NCBI GenBank assembly: GCA_038277395.1
Contig: CM076196.1
Coordinates: 31,513,935-31,577,934, forward strand
From: Dryocosmus kuriphilus
Taxonomy: Eukaryota > Arthropoda > Insecta > Hymenoptera > Cynipidae
Direction of reading: 5' to 3'
Length of the DNA: 64,000 nt
In this document: positions 22,988 to 30,491 of the stretch, piece by piece
Layout of the letters: every line of letters starts with the position of its first letter
How positions within the stretch are numbered: position 1 is the stretch's first letter
The notes under the pieces: generated by a model
What the model saw: the letters and a program-made list of their open reading frames with translations, nothing else
Told to the model about the DNA's origin: nothing
Databases searched by the model: none
Translations under genes and position numbers: made by a program

Positions 22988-25697
22988 CTGACATGGGTCG
23001 ACGGCAGACGCTGGCGAGCATTCGGCTACGTGAGGGGAAGTTCGGTAGTGGGGGTAAAGCAACCAGGTAGACGGCGATGAAATGGGCATCGCCGCATACC
23101 CACATACTCTGCAACGATTCTCCTTCTCATTCATCCAGTACCTACACTCTCTTGCACCCTCACCCATTCTAAATCTTATCACTCTGTTCCATTTACTCTC
23201 TTTCTTTATCCTTCCCAGATACTCTGGCTCTCCTTCCCACTTGACCATCCTGTACCAACTGTTGTACCTCGACTCCAAGATTTTTCTCCATCTTTCCTCA
23301 CCTTGTCTAGCCAGAATCTCTTCCTCTATGCCTTGCCATTCTCCACTCCCCACATTCATACTCCATTCTCTCCTCCTTGCGTACCTTTCTCCTTCCCATT
23401 TCGACAGTCCCACATTCCCCCTTCTTTCTTTGTCTTCTATCTCCCTTAAACACGCTTGTGCTACCTTACTTCCTTCTCCCCTTCTTAGCTTTTCCTCAAA
23501 ATTCCATGCCCTTTTTAGTTGCCTTACCCCCATTTTTTCTCGGCCTAACTCTTCCCTCAGCATATAACCTGGACAGCTCCAGCCTAACCCCATGACCCAT
23601 CTCAGAAATATCTCCTGCATGCTCTGTACTCTTATATTCCTTCCATCCCCATATTTCCGTTCCATAACTTACCACTGACCACACTAGCACATCAAATATC
23701 CAAACTCTCATTCTCCAATCATCCTTGAACCTCCTCCTTCCTATGCCCCACACTTGGCCCATTACCTTGCTTCAACTTTCCAATCTCTTTCTCACCTGCA
23801 GGTCGTTTCCTCCTCCTGTTTCGAACCAAGAGCCTAGGTAACAAAACTCTTCTACCAGTTCCACCACCTTGCCATTCATTTTCCATTCATACTCTATTTT
23901 ACACTTTCTCTTTCTAAAACACATCATCTTCGTTTTATTCACATTCACCGTTAAATCTTTTTCTCTTACATACTCTTCAAATATTCTTATCATTAAACTC
24001 ATCCCTCTTTCTTCACCTGCTACGAACACTATATCGTCGGCGTATGCTAGCAAATATAGCTTGCCATTTCCCAGCTTCGTTCTCCCTTTCCCTTTCCTTG
24101 ACAATTTTTTCTCCAAAACTGCCGAAAGAATACTGAACAGTAGCGGGCTCAGCGAACATCCCTGCCTCAAACCCTTTCCCGTCCAAAACTCCTCTCCTTT
24201 CTTTTTTCCTATTCTTACCTTCATCCTTGTTTCTACAAATATTTCTTTTATCCTCTCTACCAGACTTTCTTCTATTCCTCTTTTTTTCAAGGCCTTCCAA
24301 AGCACCCTTCTATTGACCGAGTCAAACGCTGCTTTCAAGTCTACAAATTTCAACCAAAAAGATTAATTCTCGATTAAAAAAAGATAAATTTTCAACCAAA
24401 AATGTAATAGTTTACTTTTCAACCAAAAAGTTGAATTTCTAACAACGAAATTACTTTTTAATCAAAAATGTAAAAGTTAAATTTTCAACCAAGAGAGATT
24501 AAAATTACAATAAAATACTTAATTTTGTAAAAAAAATTACTTTTCAACAACAAAAAATGTAATAGTTGAATTTTCAAGCAAATGTGATAAATTTGGAATT
24601 AAACTGTTGCATTTTCAATCGAAAAAAGGTGATTTCTCAAACAAACATGAAAGAAATTACTTTGAAAATCGAAAAATATTTTTTTTAACCAAAAATAGTT
24701 GACTTTTTATTATATTTTATTAGTTTAGTCCACATTTAGGGTAAAGATGAGAAAGATGAGAAAAAAGGGGAAAAAGAGAATGTTTCTTGAAAAGAAGGGA
24801 ATCCCGGCAGTTTCCCGTATTTTTCAAGGTGCTCAAAATTCCCAGCAAATTACCGGTTGTCCCATTTTCCCGGGTCGCTAGACATCTTGATATTGGTTGA
24901 ATTTTAATGCTATGCGACACATACTTACGTAATACGATTCCTACTTTACCGACATTTTTTTGGGATCAACTTACGTCAAGTCACTCGAAATGAGATATTT
25001 CATTGAAAATTTTGGAAACTGTATAAAAAGAACTAAGGAACGTTTGTCTGGTCCTAAAATTTTATAATTACAAAAAACCAAAAAAAAAAATTTTCGTAAT
25101 TATACAAATTTAGGATCAGGATAAACGCTTCTTACTGATTTTTATTCCGTTTTCTAATTTCCCCGCCGGCAGGAATCGTTGTAGCAACGTTGCCACAACC
25201 GGTACTTTCTAACTTTCTGACGAAAGGGCACAACCGGAATAATCTTTGTGGCAACGTTGGTTCAACCGGTAAAATGTCCGCTTATGTTGAACGCCAATCG
25301 TTGCCCTAATGTTGTACATATATAAGTCTAGTTTTATAACTTTTTTTTACTTTCCAATAAAAGTATTTGAAAAGTATTGTATCCTGTAATTGTTGTTGAC
25401 ATATTAATAATGCAACGTTGAGGCGACGTTGAACAACCGTCGTATAAACGTTTGTAGATTTCCATCGCGTTCGATGATCCCGACGGTGCGTCAACGTTGG
25501 GACAACCTACTGGCAACCAATCGAAACAACATTAGGGCAACGATTGTCGCTCAACATAAGCGGACATTTTACCGGTTGCACCAACGTTGGTGCGACCGGG
25601 AAAATGTCCACTTATGTTGAACGACAATCGTTGCCCTAATATTGTTTCGATTGGTTGCCAGTAGGTTGTCTCAATGTTGGCGCACCGTTGGTATTAC

Positions 25698-25745
<48 letters not shown>

Positions 25746-28700
25746 TAGTGATGGGGCGGATGTAGGAATTTGAACGATCGTTTTGGCTTTGGAGGTGAAT
25801 AAGTGTTGTGTGGGGTGAAAAAAAGGATTGTGAGTAGAGTTATGGCAGTTGGTATTTGGGAGGAATGAGTGGAAGGGTCGCGGAAGGTGGAAGAAGGGAA
25901 AAAGTGAGAAAAAATGGCGTTTGCTGAAGAGTGAGGTTAGGTTTGAAGTTAGTTACGTTAGGTAGTTAGTTTGGTGGACAGAGAGTAGAGTAGTGAAGTT
26001 GTACGAGACTGGGGAGACGGAGGCTGAGGTAAGGTTTGGTTATTGTTAATTACTACTATCTTTTTGTGTGGAAATAGTGCGAAGGATAAAGAATAGGTGA
26101 GGGGAGCGTGGGGAGCGGAGTTAGAGGTCAATAAGTGGCGCAGGAGACCAGTGGGTAAGGTAGGAGATTAGCAGGCTACTGAGTAACAGACCAATTACGA
26201 GGAGACCAAGGCAGCAGAGCGCTAGAGGGCAATATGTGCCCGAAGAAGGGAATTAGAGACTGAGCCCCAGTGTGCAATGAATGAAGTGAGGAGCCGGGCA
26301 GGTGGGGCTAGTGGGGGCGACGCAGAGAGGTTAGAGTTTGGTAAATCAATTGATAAGGTGTTAGAGTCAAATAAGGCCATGAATAAGGCATTAGATAAGA
26401 CAAAAGACACAATGGAAATATGTTCCGAGAGTTAGAGAAGGTAGTGAGTACAGGGCTAGCGGAAGAGAAGGAACATAGGAGGGGAACAGAGGGGATAGTC
26501 ATAAAGAAAAAAGAGAAACGGGAGAAATGTGAAAAGCGCTGAAAGAAAGAAAGAAAGAAAGAAAAAGTGTGGAAAAAATTAGAGAGGATGGTGGAGGAAC
26601 AGAGAAAAAAGCAGGAAGAGGGGAGAAAGGTAATAAGGCAGGTAGAAGAGAGGGTACGTAACTTAGAATGCAGAGCTGAACGTCAAGAGAATCGTGAGGA
26701 AATAGGTAGAGGGGACGAGGAAGAGGGAGATGTGAACTTGAGAGAGGAGAATGAGAAAATGGAAAGTAGAGTACGTGGGTTACAAAGGAAAATGGAGGGG
26801 TTTGAAAGGGAAAAGAAAAAGGACAAATGTCGTTATAAAAGGATTGCAAGTAGAAAGCGAAAAGAGAAAGAAGGAGGTAGAGGAACTTTTGAGGGACATA
26901 GGGGCATATGTCAGGGTGCAGGAAATAAAGGAGGTGGGCAACAAGACAGGGGGAAAAGCGAGGATGTACGTAGTCAAGCTGGAAAGTGAAGTAGAGAGGA
27001 GAGAGGTTATGAGGAAAAAGAAGGTGCTTAGGGGAAGAAAAGAAAGAATTGATGAAGATATGACATGGAGGGAGAGAAGGAAAAGATGGTTAATAGGAGA
27101 GAGGGCTTGGGAGGAGAGGAGAAAAGGGAATAGAGTTTGGTTTGAGAGAGACATGTTGTGGGTGAATGAGACGATGTGGATATGGGACGAAGAGAGAGAG
27201 GACTTGAAAATAGGTGAGCGGTCTCAAGGTCGAAGGGGAGCAAAGGTTACTAAGAACAGAGTAGAAGCGCCGCGGTTTGCGAACGAGATAAGAGGAAGAA
27301 TGTGGGGAGAAGGGAAAGAGAGTGCGAAAAAGGGATTAAAGTAGTTTTTTGGAATGTGCTAGGGATGGATGAAGAAATTGGAAAGGCTGAGAGAGAGAGC
27401 AGGTCATACAGGGTAGAGAAGAGCCAAAGTGATTCGTATAAAGGCAAAAGAAAAGTCAGTAGAGTCGAGGATTAATGTACCATCAATAGAATGGAAATCG
27501 CGAAAGGAAACGGAAGCCCAAGGTCTTGAGCGGCAGTGCGTAGATTGAGATTAGAGGTTAAGAAGTTATGTACATATACATAGGATCAGGTAGGAATAAG
27601 TATTCATAAAATCTGCGCTGGTTGTAAAGATGTGATGGTTATAATGACTCTCAAACCCGTAAAAGGGAGAGTAGGGAAAGTATTTGAAAAGTATTGTATT
27701 CTGTAATTGTTGTTGACATATTAACAATGCAACGTCGAGGCAACGTTGCACAACCGTCGTATAACCGTTTGTAGATTCCCATCGCGCTCGATGATCCCAA
27801 CGGTGCGCCAGCGTTGGGACAACCAGTCGAAACAACATTAGGGCAACGATTGTCGTTCAACATAAGCGGACATTTTACCGGTTGCACCAACATTGCCAAA
27901 ACGATTATTCCGGTTGTGCCTGTTCGTCGGAAAGTTAGAAAGTGACGGTTGTGACAACGTTGCTACAACGATTCCTGCCGGCGGGGTTTTCAACTCGATA
28001 TCTCATTTCCTGTGGACGTAAGTTTGTCCCAAAAAAAATGTCGGTAAAGTAGGAATTGTATGACGTAAGTGTGTGTTTTTTTTACATTTTCCTAGAAAAA
28101 GGAATAGTCTTCGCGAATTATTGATTAAATAATTGGTCATTTTTCAGATGAAAATAAATGACAACAGGATTATTACTGGTTTCGGGCTGTATCCAGTAAT
28201 TAGCTTTTTGAATCATAAGTGTTCGTGTAACACTTTGATTTATAATAACAAACGCGGAAATATGATAGTGCGAGCATGCAAAGACATTGAAAAAGGCGAA
28301 CAGGTTCCTATCATTCATAACTTTAAAAAGAAAATAAGAGTTACAAGCAGAAATTCTCAATATTTTTACAATCTTTTCAAGATTTTTAATAACAAATATT
28401 CTTTTCAGATATTTATTAATTACGATGCATTTGATATAACGGCAGTGACAGCTCAAGAGAGAATAAATTTTTATGAACAAGAACTCTTCTTTACGTGCGA
28501 ATGTGAAGCTTGTAAAAATGATTACCAATACAAATTCGAATTGCAAGGGACCCAGATAGGCGATGTGTTAAAAAACAAAATAAAGATGAAACCAACAGAT
28601 AAAGATAATTTGTGGGAGTGCCTGAAGCTTCTGCTTAAAATGTACAAAGGTCCTTGTTTGGAAGGGAAAATGCTTGAATTGCTGATCGTGAATGCATACT

Positions 28701-28818
28701 TGGGATCAAATTTCCAGGTAAATTCAAATATTACCTATAAGACTTTTTCAAAATATACGTAAAGTCGAGAATAATCCATTTTTAAATGTTCAATTAATTT
28801 CAGGATTTTCCCAAATAA
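1643..28818 (+). CDS. SMYD4-like: SMYD4-like gene 1 (SET and MYND domain protein), whole span of six exons
   Basis: Proposed coding exons are 1643..1877, 16726..17461, 19980..20215, 28148..28303, 28409..28717 and 28804..28818. All introns are GT...AG and the phases (1,1,0,0,0) match at each join. The exons total 1687 nt; one surplus A in an A6 run at 16808..16813 accounts for the extra base, giving 561 residues. Domain order is N-terminal TPR-like helices, SET start (GRHFIATRDIKIGD), MYND zinc finger, SET core (GLYPVISFLNHKC), SET end (EQIFINYD) and post-SET cysteines (FTCECEAC). That order is typical of SMYD4 lysine methyltransferases, which are usually longer (human about 800 residues). The substrate is unknown. 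The introns are packed with mobile DNA. Whether the frameshift is real or a sequencing error is undecided. Confidence 0.75.
2280..3115. mobile_element. Foldback (MITE-like) element in intron 1
   Basis: Sequence from about 2280 to 2620 returns as an inverted copy from about 2795 to 3115. Examples are AACCAGACTATACTTTTC on the left and its complement near 3090, and the paired words AAACTACAAACAG and CTGTTTGTAGTTTT. The loop is a minisatellite (2636..2780). No transposase is present, so it is non-autonomous at most. Target duplications were not resolved. Confidence 0.75.
2636..2780. repeat. Minisatellite of AACCTACAAA / AACCCATAAA units
   Basis: Runs of 10-14 bp words such as AACCCATAAACCTAC and AAACCCTAAACCCAC fill the loop between the two arms of the foldback. 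Their CCCTAAACCC flavour resembles plant-type telomere repeats by chance. The units are too irregular and too internal to be a telomere. Confidence 0.6.
3116..4279. other. Intronic AT-rich DNA, nothing recognised
   Basis: No ORF of substance, no RNA gene and no clear repeat family. A small palindrome GGTGGTCGCCACCAC sits near 3820. Confidence 0.3.
4548..4765. repeat. ACGTT / AGGACGTCCT semi-palindromic block
   Basis: Dense AACGTTT, GGACGTCC and TAGGACGT words, several self-complementary, interrupt the first GC-rich module. Left and right ends (TCCTAAAGACGTTCTTAGG and CTTAGGACGTTTTTAGG) are roughly inverted. This looks like a small separate insertion. Confidence 0.45.
4985..6850. repeat. Giant palindrome, centre near 5874
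   Basis: The left arm from about 4985 reads into the right arm, which ends near 6850, with almost no spacer. The centre is a perfect self-complement around ACGACGGT (CCGTCGTAAAAACGG joined to its complement). Arms are roughly 0.9 kb and differ by scattered substitutions and small indels. They include a GAC/GTC-rich trinucleotide stretch (5808-5850 and 5897-5945). Confidence 0.85.
11189..12615. mobile_element. 1427 bp element with TTAA (or CTTAAG) target duplication
   Basis: TTAA at 11185..11188 and 12616..12619 flanks inverted termini GGAGGTTCATGCGCGAA and its complement (16 of 17 match). Removing the element and one TTAA rejoins the module word GAGCC-TTAA-GTAAAA seen intact at about 6811. 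Because the site is CTTAAG, the duplication could be 4 or 6 bp. TTAA is the piggyBac-type target, but the termini do not begin with the usual CCC. The inside carries an exonuclease-like pseudogene rather than a transposase. Confidence 0.75.
11479..12014 (+). pseudogene. Fragment of a DnaQ/PML-type (DEDDh) 3'-5' exonuclease-like gene
   Basis: Frame 1 (11479..11724) reads RFADSLCIFREKLP and then HNAADDVEVLSKL. These match the late part of DEDDh exonucleases, where the last motif is HxxxxD. A one-base frame change at about 11721 leads into an 88-residue stretch from ATG 11751 to 12014. It contains SLLEYKDNISSGMMSKMAE, then GKPRVTKNKKVLDKI. I associate that tail with C-termini of metazoan exonuclease-like proteins, from memory. 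The N-terminal motifs (DxE) are missing, so it could not be catalytic. The gene was probably captured by the element. Homology is judged by eye only. Confidence 0.5.
12837..13084. other. Intronic spacer, nothing recognised
   Basis: AT-rich DNA between the foldback cluster and the Tc1/mariner element, with no ORF or repeat family that I can name. Confidence 0.3.
13196..13491. repeat. Array of TCAAGGTCA / TGACCTTGA words in the left arm
   Basis: Six exact copies of TCAAGGTCA, counting either strand, lie at 13196, 13225, 13309, 13339, 13459 and 13483. CCAAGGTCA is at about 13350. The right arm has TGACCTTGG at 15555 and 15668 and TCAAGGTCA at 15709. All fit YCAAGGYCR, the extended half-site bound by FTZ-F1/NR5A and ERR nuclear receptors. 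Binding is inferred, not shown. Confidence 0.6.
13935..14170 (+). repeat. Two tandem units of about 118 bp before the transposase
   Basis: The first unit (13935 to about 14053) and the second (to about 14170) share the succession CTTTTGCTGCTTT / CTTTCGCTGCTTT, ACAGTC, TTTTTCAGGATAG, GGAGTT and a T-rich/GGCGC block. They lie just upstream of the transposase start and may be its 5' leader or promoter. Confidence 0.6.
14211..15248 (+). pseudogene. Tc1/mariner-superfamily transposase, one in-frame stop
   Basis: The frame runs 345 codons from ATG 14211 (MASLTEEERVSLLMMRGWGD) to the TGA at 15246. A single TGA at 14328..14330 (codon 40) interrupts it; nothing else breaks the frame. Residues 1-110 are helix-turn-helix DNA-binding. 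The catalytic triad is visible as LSDEST, WYQHDGAPAHF and RSPDLTPLDFFLWG. By my count 41 residues separate the second aspartate and the one in PLDFF, which fits a DD41D-type group. The TGA could be a CGA or TGG mutation, or an error. It is otherwise well preserved and hence young. Confidence 0.85.
15285..15375 (+). repeat. Three short tandem units after the transposase stop
   Basis: Units built on GTTAGCCTTGCCTTAACTG followed by GGAACG or GGATCG words repeat about every 33-36 bp, starting near 15285, and end at the inner edge of the right inverted arm. Confidence 0.6.
15798..16725. other. Intronic AT-rich DNA with degenerate repeat words
   Basis: From 16020 to 16330 the sequence has AAAAAGATGAATTTTCAACC-like words of the dispersed family. 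The remainder has no gene. The short ORF at 16367..16615 is lysine/phenylalanine-rich repeat translation and was not accepted. Confidence 0.4.
16726..17461 (+). CDS. SMYD4-like: SMYD4-like gene 1, exon 2: TPR, SET start and MYND finger (frameshifted)
   Basis: The acceptor is ACACAG|G and the donor G|GTAATA, phase 1 at both ends. It begins EKAFAAGDYNDALNFFTNALLLAPASSK, a TPR helix pair. The frame then shifts by one base in A6 at 16808..16813 and continues TVAYSYFWRSAVLQKLKAYSESL. With one A fewer, this segment aligns residue for residue with exon 2 of gene 2 (APASSKTVAYSYFWRS against APKSSRKIADCYIGRS). Next come GRHFIATRDIKIGD (SET start) and a complete MYND finger: CENC, then PCDNC, YCSDKC and H-x3-C in YHKYEC. 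The zinc ligands are all present, so selection or recent decay is likely. Confidence 0.8.
17871..18750. mobile_element. 880 bp foldback MITE in intron 2
   Basis: The arms 17871..18210 and 18407..18750 are inverted copies with termini TAATTGAAAGTGTTGCGGCC and its complement. About 195 bp of unrelated sequence lies between them. There is no ORF. Several single-base differences between the arms show it is not a recent assembly artefact. The TA or TAA target choice is ambiguous. Confidence 0.85.
19000..19400. repeat. Degenerate AATTTTCAACCAAAAA repeat
   Basis: Irregular copies of the dispersed AT-rich word, in the orientation opposite to that at 1..300. Confidence 0.6.
19794..19866 (+). tRNA. 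tRNA-like sequence (anticodon CGT, threonine-like), probably a pseudogene or tRNA-derived repeat
   Basis: The 73 nt fold has a D arm (GCGT/ACGC with AATTGGTTA loop), a perfect 5 bp anticodon stem CTACT/AGTAG around CACGTAT, and a T arm CCGG-TTCAAAT-CCGG. A-box and B-box promoter words are recognisable and T8 follows at 19869..19876 as a Pol III terminator. However, the acceptor stem pairs at only about 4 of 7 positions, and the base before the anticodon is A instead of U33. A working tRNA is therefore unlikely. Confidence 0.5.
19980..20215 (+). CDS. SMYD4-like: SMYD4-like gene 1, exon 3
   Basis: The acceptor is TTTTCAG|AT and the donor AGC|GTAAGT. Phase 1 in and phase 0 out fit the neighbouring exons. 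It reads DRRTAGFKDGKLDG, then AVLSLFHHMDKNN and finally LLILLSYICYRNACS. This is the helical linker between the MYND finger and the SET core. It joins exon 4 as NACS-MKINDN, in line with the NAxxI pattern found before GLYP in SMYD proteins. Confidence 0.75.
20640..21600. repeat. Degenerate AATTTTCAACnAAAAA repeat, split from 24354..24720 by a LINE
   Basis: Continuous irregular copies of the dispersed AT-rich word stop at about 21600 and resume in the same orientation at about 24354. The LINE between them is therefore an insertion into this repeat. Confidence 0.65.
22043..23094. mobile_element. 1052 bp MULE-like non-autonomous element inside the LINE
   Basis: Nine bases CATACCCAC are duplicated at 22034..22042 and 23095..23103. 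The termini are long inverted repeats of about 115 bp (GCCCATTTCATCGCC and complement, then CCCCTCACGTAGCCGAATG), continuing more weakly to about 22190. A 9 bp duplication and long inverted ends suggest the Mutator superfamily. The middle (22190..22900) is AT-rich and has no ORF. Taking out the element and one copy of the 9 bp restores the frame of the LINE. Confidence 0.85.
22949..22986 (+). repeat. Poly(C) run of 38
   Basis: Uninterrupted C38 at the inner edge of the right inverted repeat. The corresponding place in the left repeat (about 22149) has only six Gs. Confidence 0.95.
23104..24353 (-). pseudogene. LINE ORF2 reverse transcriptase, frameshifted
   Basis: The minus-strand frame 23772..24353 has KFVDLKAAFDSVNRRVLW, then GLRQGCSLSPLLFSI, the active site LLAYADDIVFVAG, and VNVNKTKMMCF. 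It stops at VRKRLES and resumes in other frames (23496..23762, then down to 23104) with SVVSYGTEIWGWKE, IFLRWVMGLGWSCPGY and ENRCRVCGY. At least two frame changes are therefore present. The zinc knuckle (C-x2-C-x8-H-x4-C) is completed by residues left of the MULE-like insertion (21870..22033). The start of ORF2, including the endonuclease, is absent. Confidence 0.8.
25711..25741. repeat. (TA)n microsatellite
   Basis: Pure TA repeat after CATACATACA, directly before the 5' end of the ORF1-only LINE derivative. Confidence 0.9.
25742..27675 (+). mobile_element. ORF1-only 'half-LINE', copy A
   Basis: The order is a 5' leader (25742..26276), ORF1 (26277..27344), about 12 codons of an ORF2 start, and then at once the ORF2 C-terminal tail and 3' UTR ending CCGTAAAAGGGAGAGTA. 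The entire endonuclease and reverse transcriptase are missing. Copy B at 40483..41957 (minus strand) has the same join. The 3' end is shared with the LINE at 21606..24353, which presumably supplied the enzyme or is a relative of the supplier. Confidence 0.8.
26277..27344 (+). pseudogene. LINE ORF1 (coiled coil plus RNA-binding domain), frame-broken
   Basis: A first part from ATG 26277 ends SESstop after KDTMEIC. The next frame reads FRELEKVV and a long E/K/R-rich coiled coil to about 26870. A third frame from about 26751 gives KRTNVVIKGLQVESE, YVVKLESEVERREV and IDEDMTWRERR, then ends SAKKGLK. The last part resembles the RRM-like and C-terminal domains of L1-type ORF1 proteins, which coat LINE RNA. 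Copy B has the same first frame break, so both descend from one already broken parent. Confidence 0.7.
28148..28303 (+). CDS. SMYD4-like: SMYD4-like gene 1, exon 4: SET core
   Basis: The acceptor is TTTTTCAG|ATG and the donor CAG|GTTCCT, phase 0 at both ends. It reads MKINDNRIITGFGLYPVIS, FLNHKCSCNT and then the strand ACKDIEKGEQ. GxGLYPxxSxxNHxC is the SET-domain cofactor and substrate pocket. The usual NHSCxPN is NHKCxCN here. The Asn and His that contact S-adenosylmethionine remain. Confidence 0.75.
28409..28717 (+). CDS. SMYD4-like: SMYD4-like gene 1, exon 5: SET end and post-SET cysteines
   Basis: The intron before it is only 105 bp, and joining GEQ to IFINYD restores the conserved EQIFxxY SET ending. 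The exon continues with RINFYEQELFFTCECEACKN, whose CxCxxC binds the post-SET zinc, then a helical C-terminus ending YLGSNFQ at CAG|GTAAAT. Reading straight through the intron is also open, so without splicing evidence the 105 bp could be mistaken for coding sequence. Confidence 0.75.
28804..28818 (+). CDS. SMYD4-like: SMYD4-like gene 1, possible last exon
   Basis: After TTAATTTCAG the phase-0 frame reads DFPK and a TAA stop. It fits the phase of exon 5 and lies just ahead of a polyadenylation signal. It is very short and the resulting C-terminus is shorter than in typical SMYD4 proteins, so a lost or missed downstream exon is possible. Confidence 0.4.
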   Translation, partial: DFPK

Positions 28819-28894
28819 TTCAAATATGTCGGGTTTCGTGTATTGTAATGAGAGAAAATATATACCTAATTTTGTATTGTTATAAAAATAAGAC

Positions 28895-28900
28895 AATAAA
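28895..28900 (+). promoter_or_regulatory. AATAAA polyadenylation signal of SMYD4-like gene 1
   Basis: AATAAA lies 77 bases after the proposed stop codon, at the expected place for this gene's 3' UTR. Confidence 0.45.
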
Positions 28901-29750
28901 TATGACTAAAAAAAATTATAAAATTTTTGAAAACTTTTTTTCGCGGTGTACCTATAAGTAAATGAAAATATATACTTCTAAGGCATATTAGACATCTAAC
29001 TAGAAATATAAAATTGTGCAAATAACTTTAAAGACACCATATTTCTAAATAACCAAATTTTACTTACAATCTAGTTGAGCGTAAAATTAGAGAGCTTAGA
29101 CTCACTTGAAATAAAAAGAATTTCCATTTTTTATCTCGAGTTTTAGCAATATTTGGTAAGAGGGAATAGTTGTGACAAATTAACCATCACATCCAAGGAG
29201 AAAAAAGTGAAAAGAATACAAAAACTTTTATTAAAGATTTTTAATTTAGATTAATATAGAGAGAGGTTAACTGCCAATACAAAAATAAGCAGTCGCGGAC
29301 AGCTGATAGGGACCAGGCGTGGGTGTGGTGCGCCCACACTGGTGGAAATTAGGTACACGACAGCCATGGTTTGGGAGGGCCCACCTTTTCGCGCCCATAC
29401 GCAGAAGGTGTGTGTTAACAAGCAGAGGCGTAGCGTGTACCCACCTAGAAACACTACCCGAAACAAAACTAAAAATCTTGTAAGGGGAAAATCCTGCTAC
29501 TAACATACATTAGACACCGCAGCGATGACGCTACCCGCAAGGCTGACAATCGAATGCGCCGTTTGTCATTTGCGCCAGTAATCGAAAGCGCCGAAACTGG
29601 AACAATGAAAAGCGCTAGTGGAAATGTAACAAATGCGCCGAAGTAGCGTGTATCGAATGCGCCAGTTAGGGGAAGGCATGGAAATAAATGACATAGAAAT
29701 ATGATGCAAAAGTGAATGTTACTTTATTACAGGCGAAAAAGTAAAGTAAG

Positions 29751-30410
29751 TTAAATAGGAACAGGAAGCGATTTAAAGCAAACCTGTTTCAAATAATCCA
29801 GCAGCGTTAAGCGACCTTCATCAAAATCTGTTCGAGAATCGTTTAAGAATGACTCTTTAGCTAGTTGTAATTTATCTCGCCTTGAACCGCGCATACTCGT
29901 CAATTTCAAATAAGTTTCTGCTTGTACGCTGGTAAGAATGGAGATACATATGTGAACACTGGGATTCGGAAAAGAAAAACTATTTTTGAAATGTTTATGG
30001 AAGGATTCTGCACCATTAGTTGTCCGCGGATGATTCTGATAAGGCGGTGACGCCCACAGCTGAGGTGGAAATAAGCAGTCGTCTTCGATGTAATTGTCAA
30101 GAACGTAGTCGCTGAATTCAATTAATTTTGGATCAGTGGGAGCCTCAGCCATCAACTGGAGAAATGCATTTTCCACTTCTTCGGGTTTAAGAAATGGCAA
30201 ACCAAAAAAAAAGTTTGAGCCATGTACTTTCAATACTCCGACTTTGGTAAATTGTCGAAAGTCCTAACTTTAAAATTTTTCTGTACCAGCTCTGACCAAG
30301 ATGAAATCTGCATCCGCGTACTGTAACCGCCGTGACAAATACTAGCCTAATGCTGTTAAGAGCAGACTTTTCAAAATCAACGAGAATGGTGTCCGGAGTA
30401 AATTTGTTTT
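29751..30410 (-). pseudogene. MULE transposase, exon 2 (one frameshift)
   Basis: After an acceptor TTTTTTCAG it reads NKFTPDTILVDFEKSALNS and GCRFHLGQSWYRK, the second catalytic aspartate and the C-x-H motif of MULE transposases. In a T9 run near 30205 the frame shifts by one extra T and continues FFGLPFLKPEEVENAF to the stop at 29751. NGAESFHKHF provides the late conserved N/E region. With T8 the frame would be whole, so a consensus error is possible. Confidence 0.8.
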
Positions 30411-30491
30411 CTGAAAAAATTTAAAAAATGAAATGAAAGTGAAAGATGATTTGAAGTACATGATAAAAACGAAATAATATGATAAAAGTAC

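Larger units (their letters stand above)
21606..24353 (-). mobile_element. 5'-truncated non-LTR retrotransposon (LINE)
   Basis: The 3' end lies at the left, with the tail word GGGAGAGAGTATAAATAAAT read on the minus strand. That end sequence is shared with the elements at 25742..27675 and 40483..41957. The body is ORF2 from the reverse transcriptase palm to the C-terminal zinc knuckle. It is cut off at 24353 inside the palm domain and interrupted by a 1052 bp DNA element. Confidence 0.85.
24918..28075. mobile_element. Foldback element(s) rich in CAACGTTG, hosting an ORF1-only LINE derivative
   Basis: The left end CACATACTTACGTAATACG (24918) is matched by an inverted end at 28075. The left arm runs to about 25310. 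Units of about 310 bp at 25363..25690 and 27678..27990 are direct copies (GTATTTGAAAAGTATTGTAT, then many CAACGTTG words) and end in inverted sequence. The structure suggests two foldback copies, or one copy split by the LINE derivative at 25742. No transposase is visible. Confidence 0.65.

Noticed and set aside
22885..23665. ORFs running through the C38 run as poly-proline or poly-glycine
   Set aside because: The frame crosses the boundary of an inserted element and a homopolymer. Only the LINE part is a real former coding sequence.
26780..27154. Leucine/serine/phenylalanine-rich minus-strand ORFs opposite half-LINE ORF1 (and 40992..41459, plus)
   Set aside because: They are antisense shadows of lysine- and glutamate-rich coding sequence in both half-LINE copies.
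28304..28408. Coding continuation between exons 4 and 5 of SMYD4-like gene 1
   Set aside because: The frame is open, but the residues do not resemble SET sequence. Removing the 105 bp GT...AG segment restores the conserved EQIFxNY ending.
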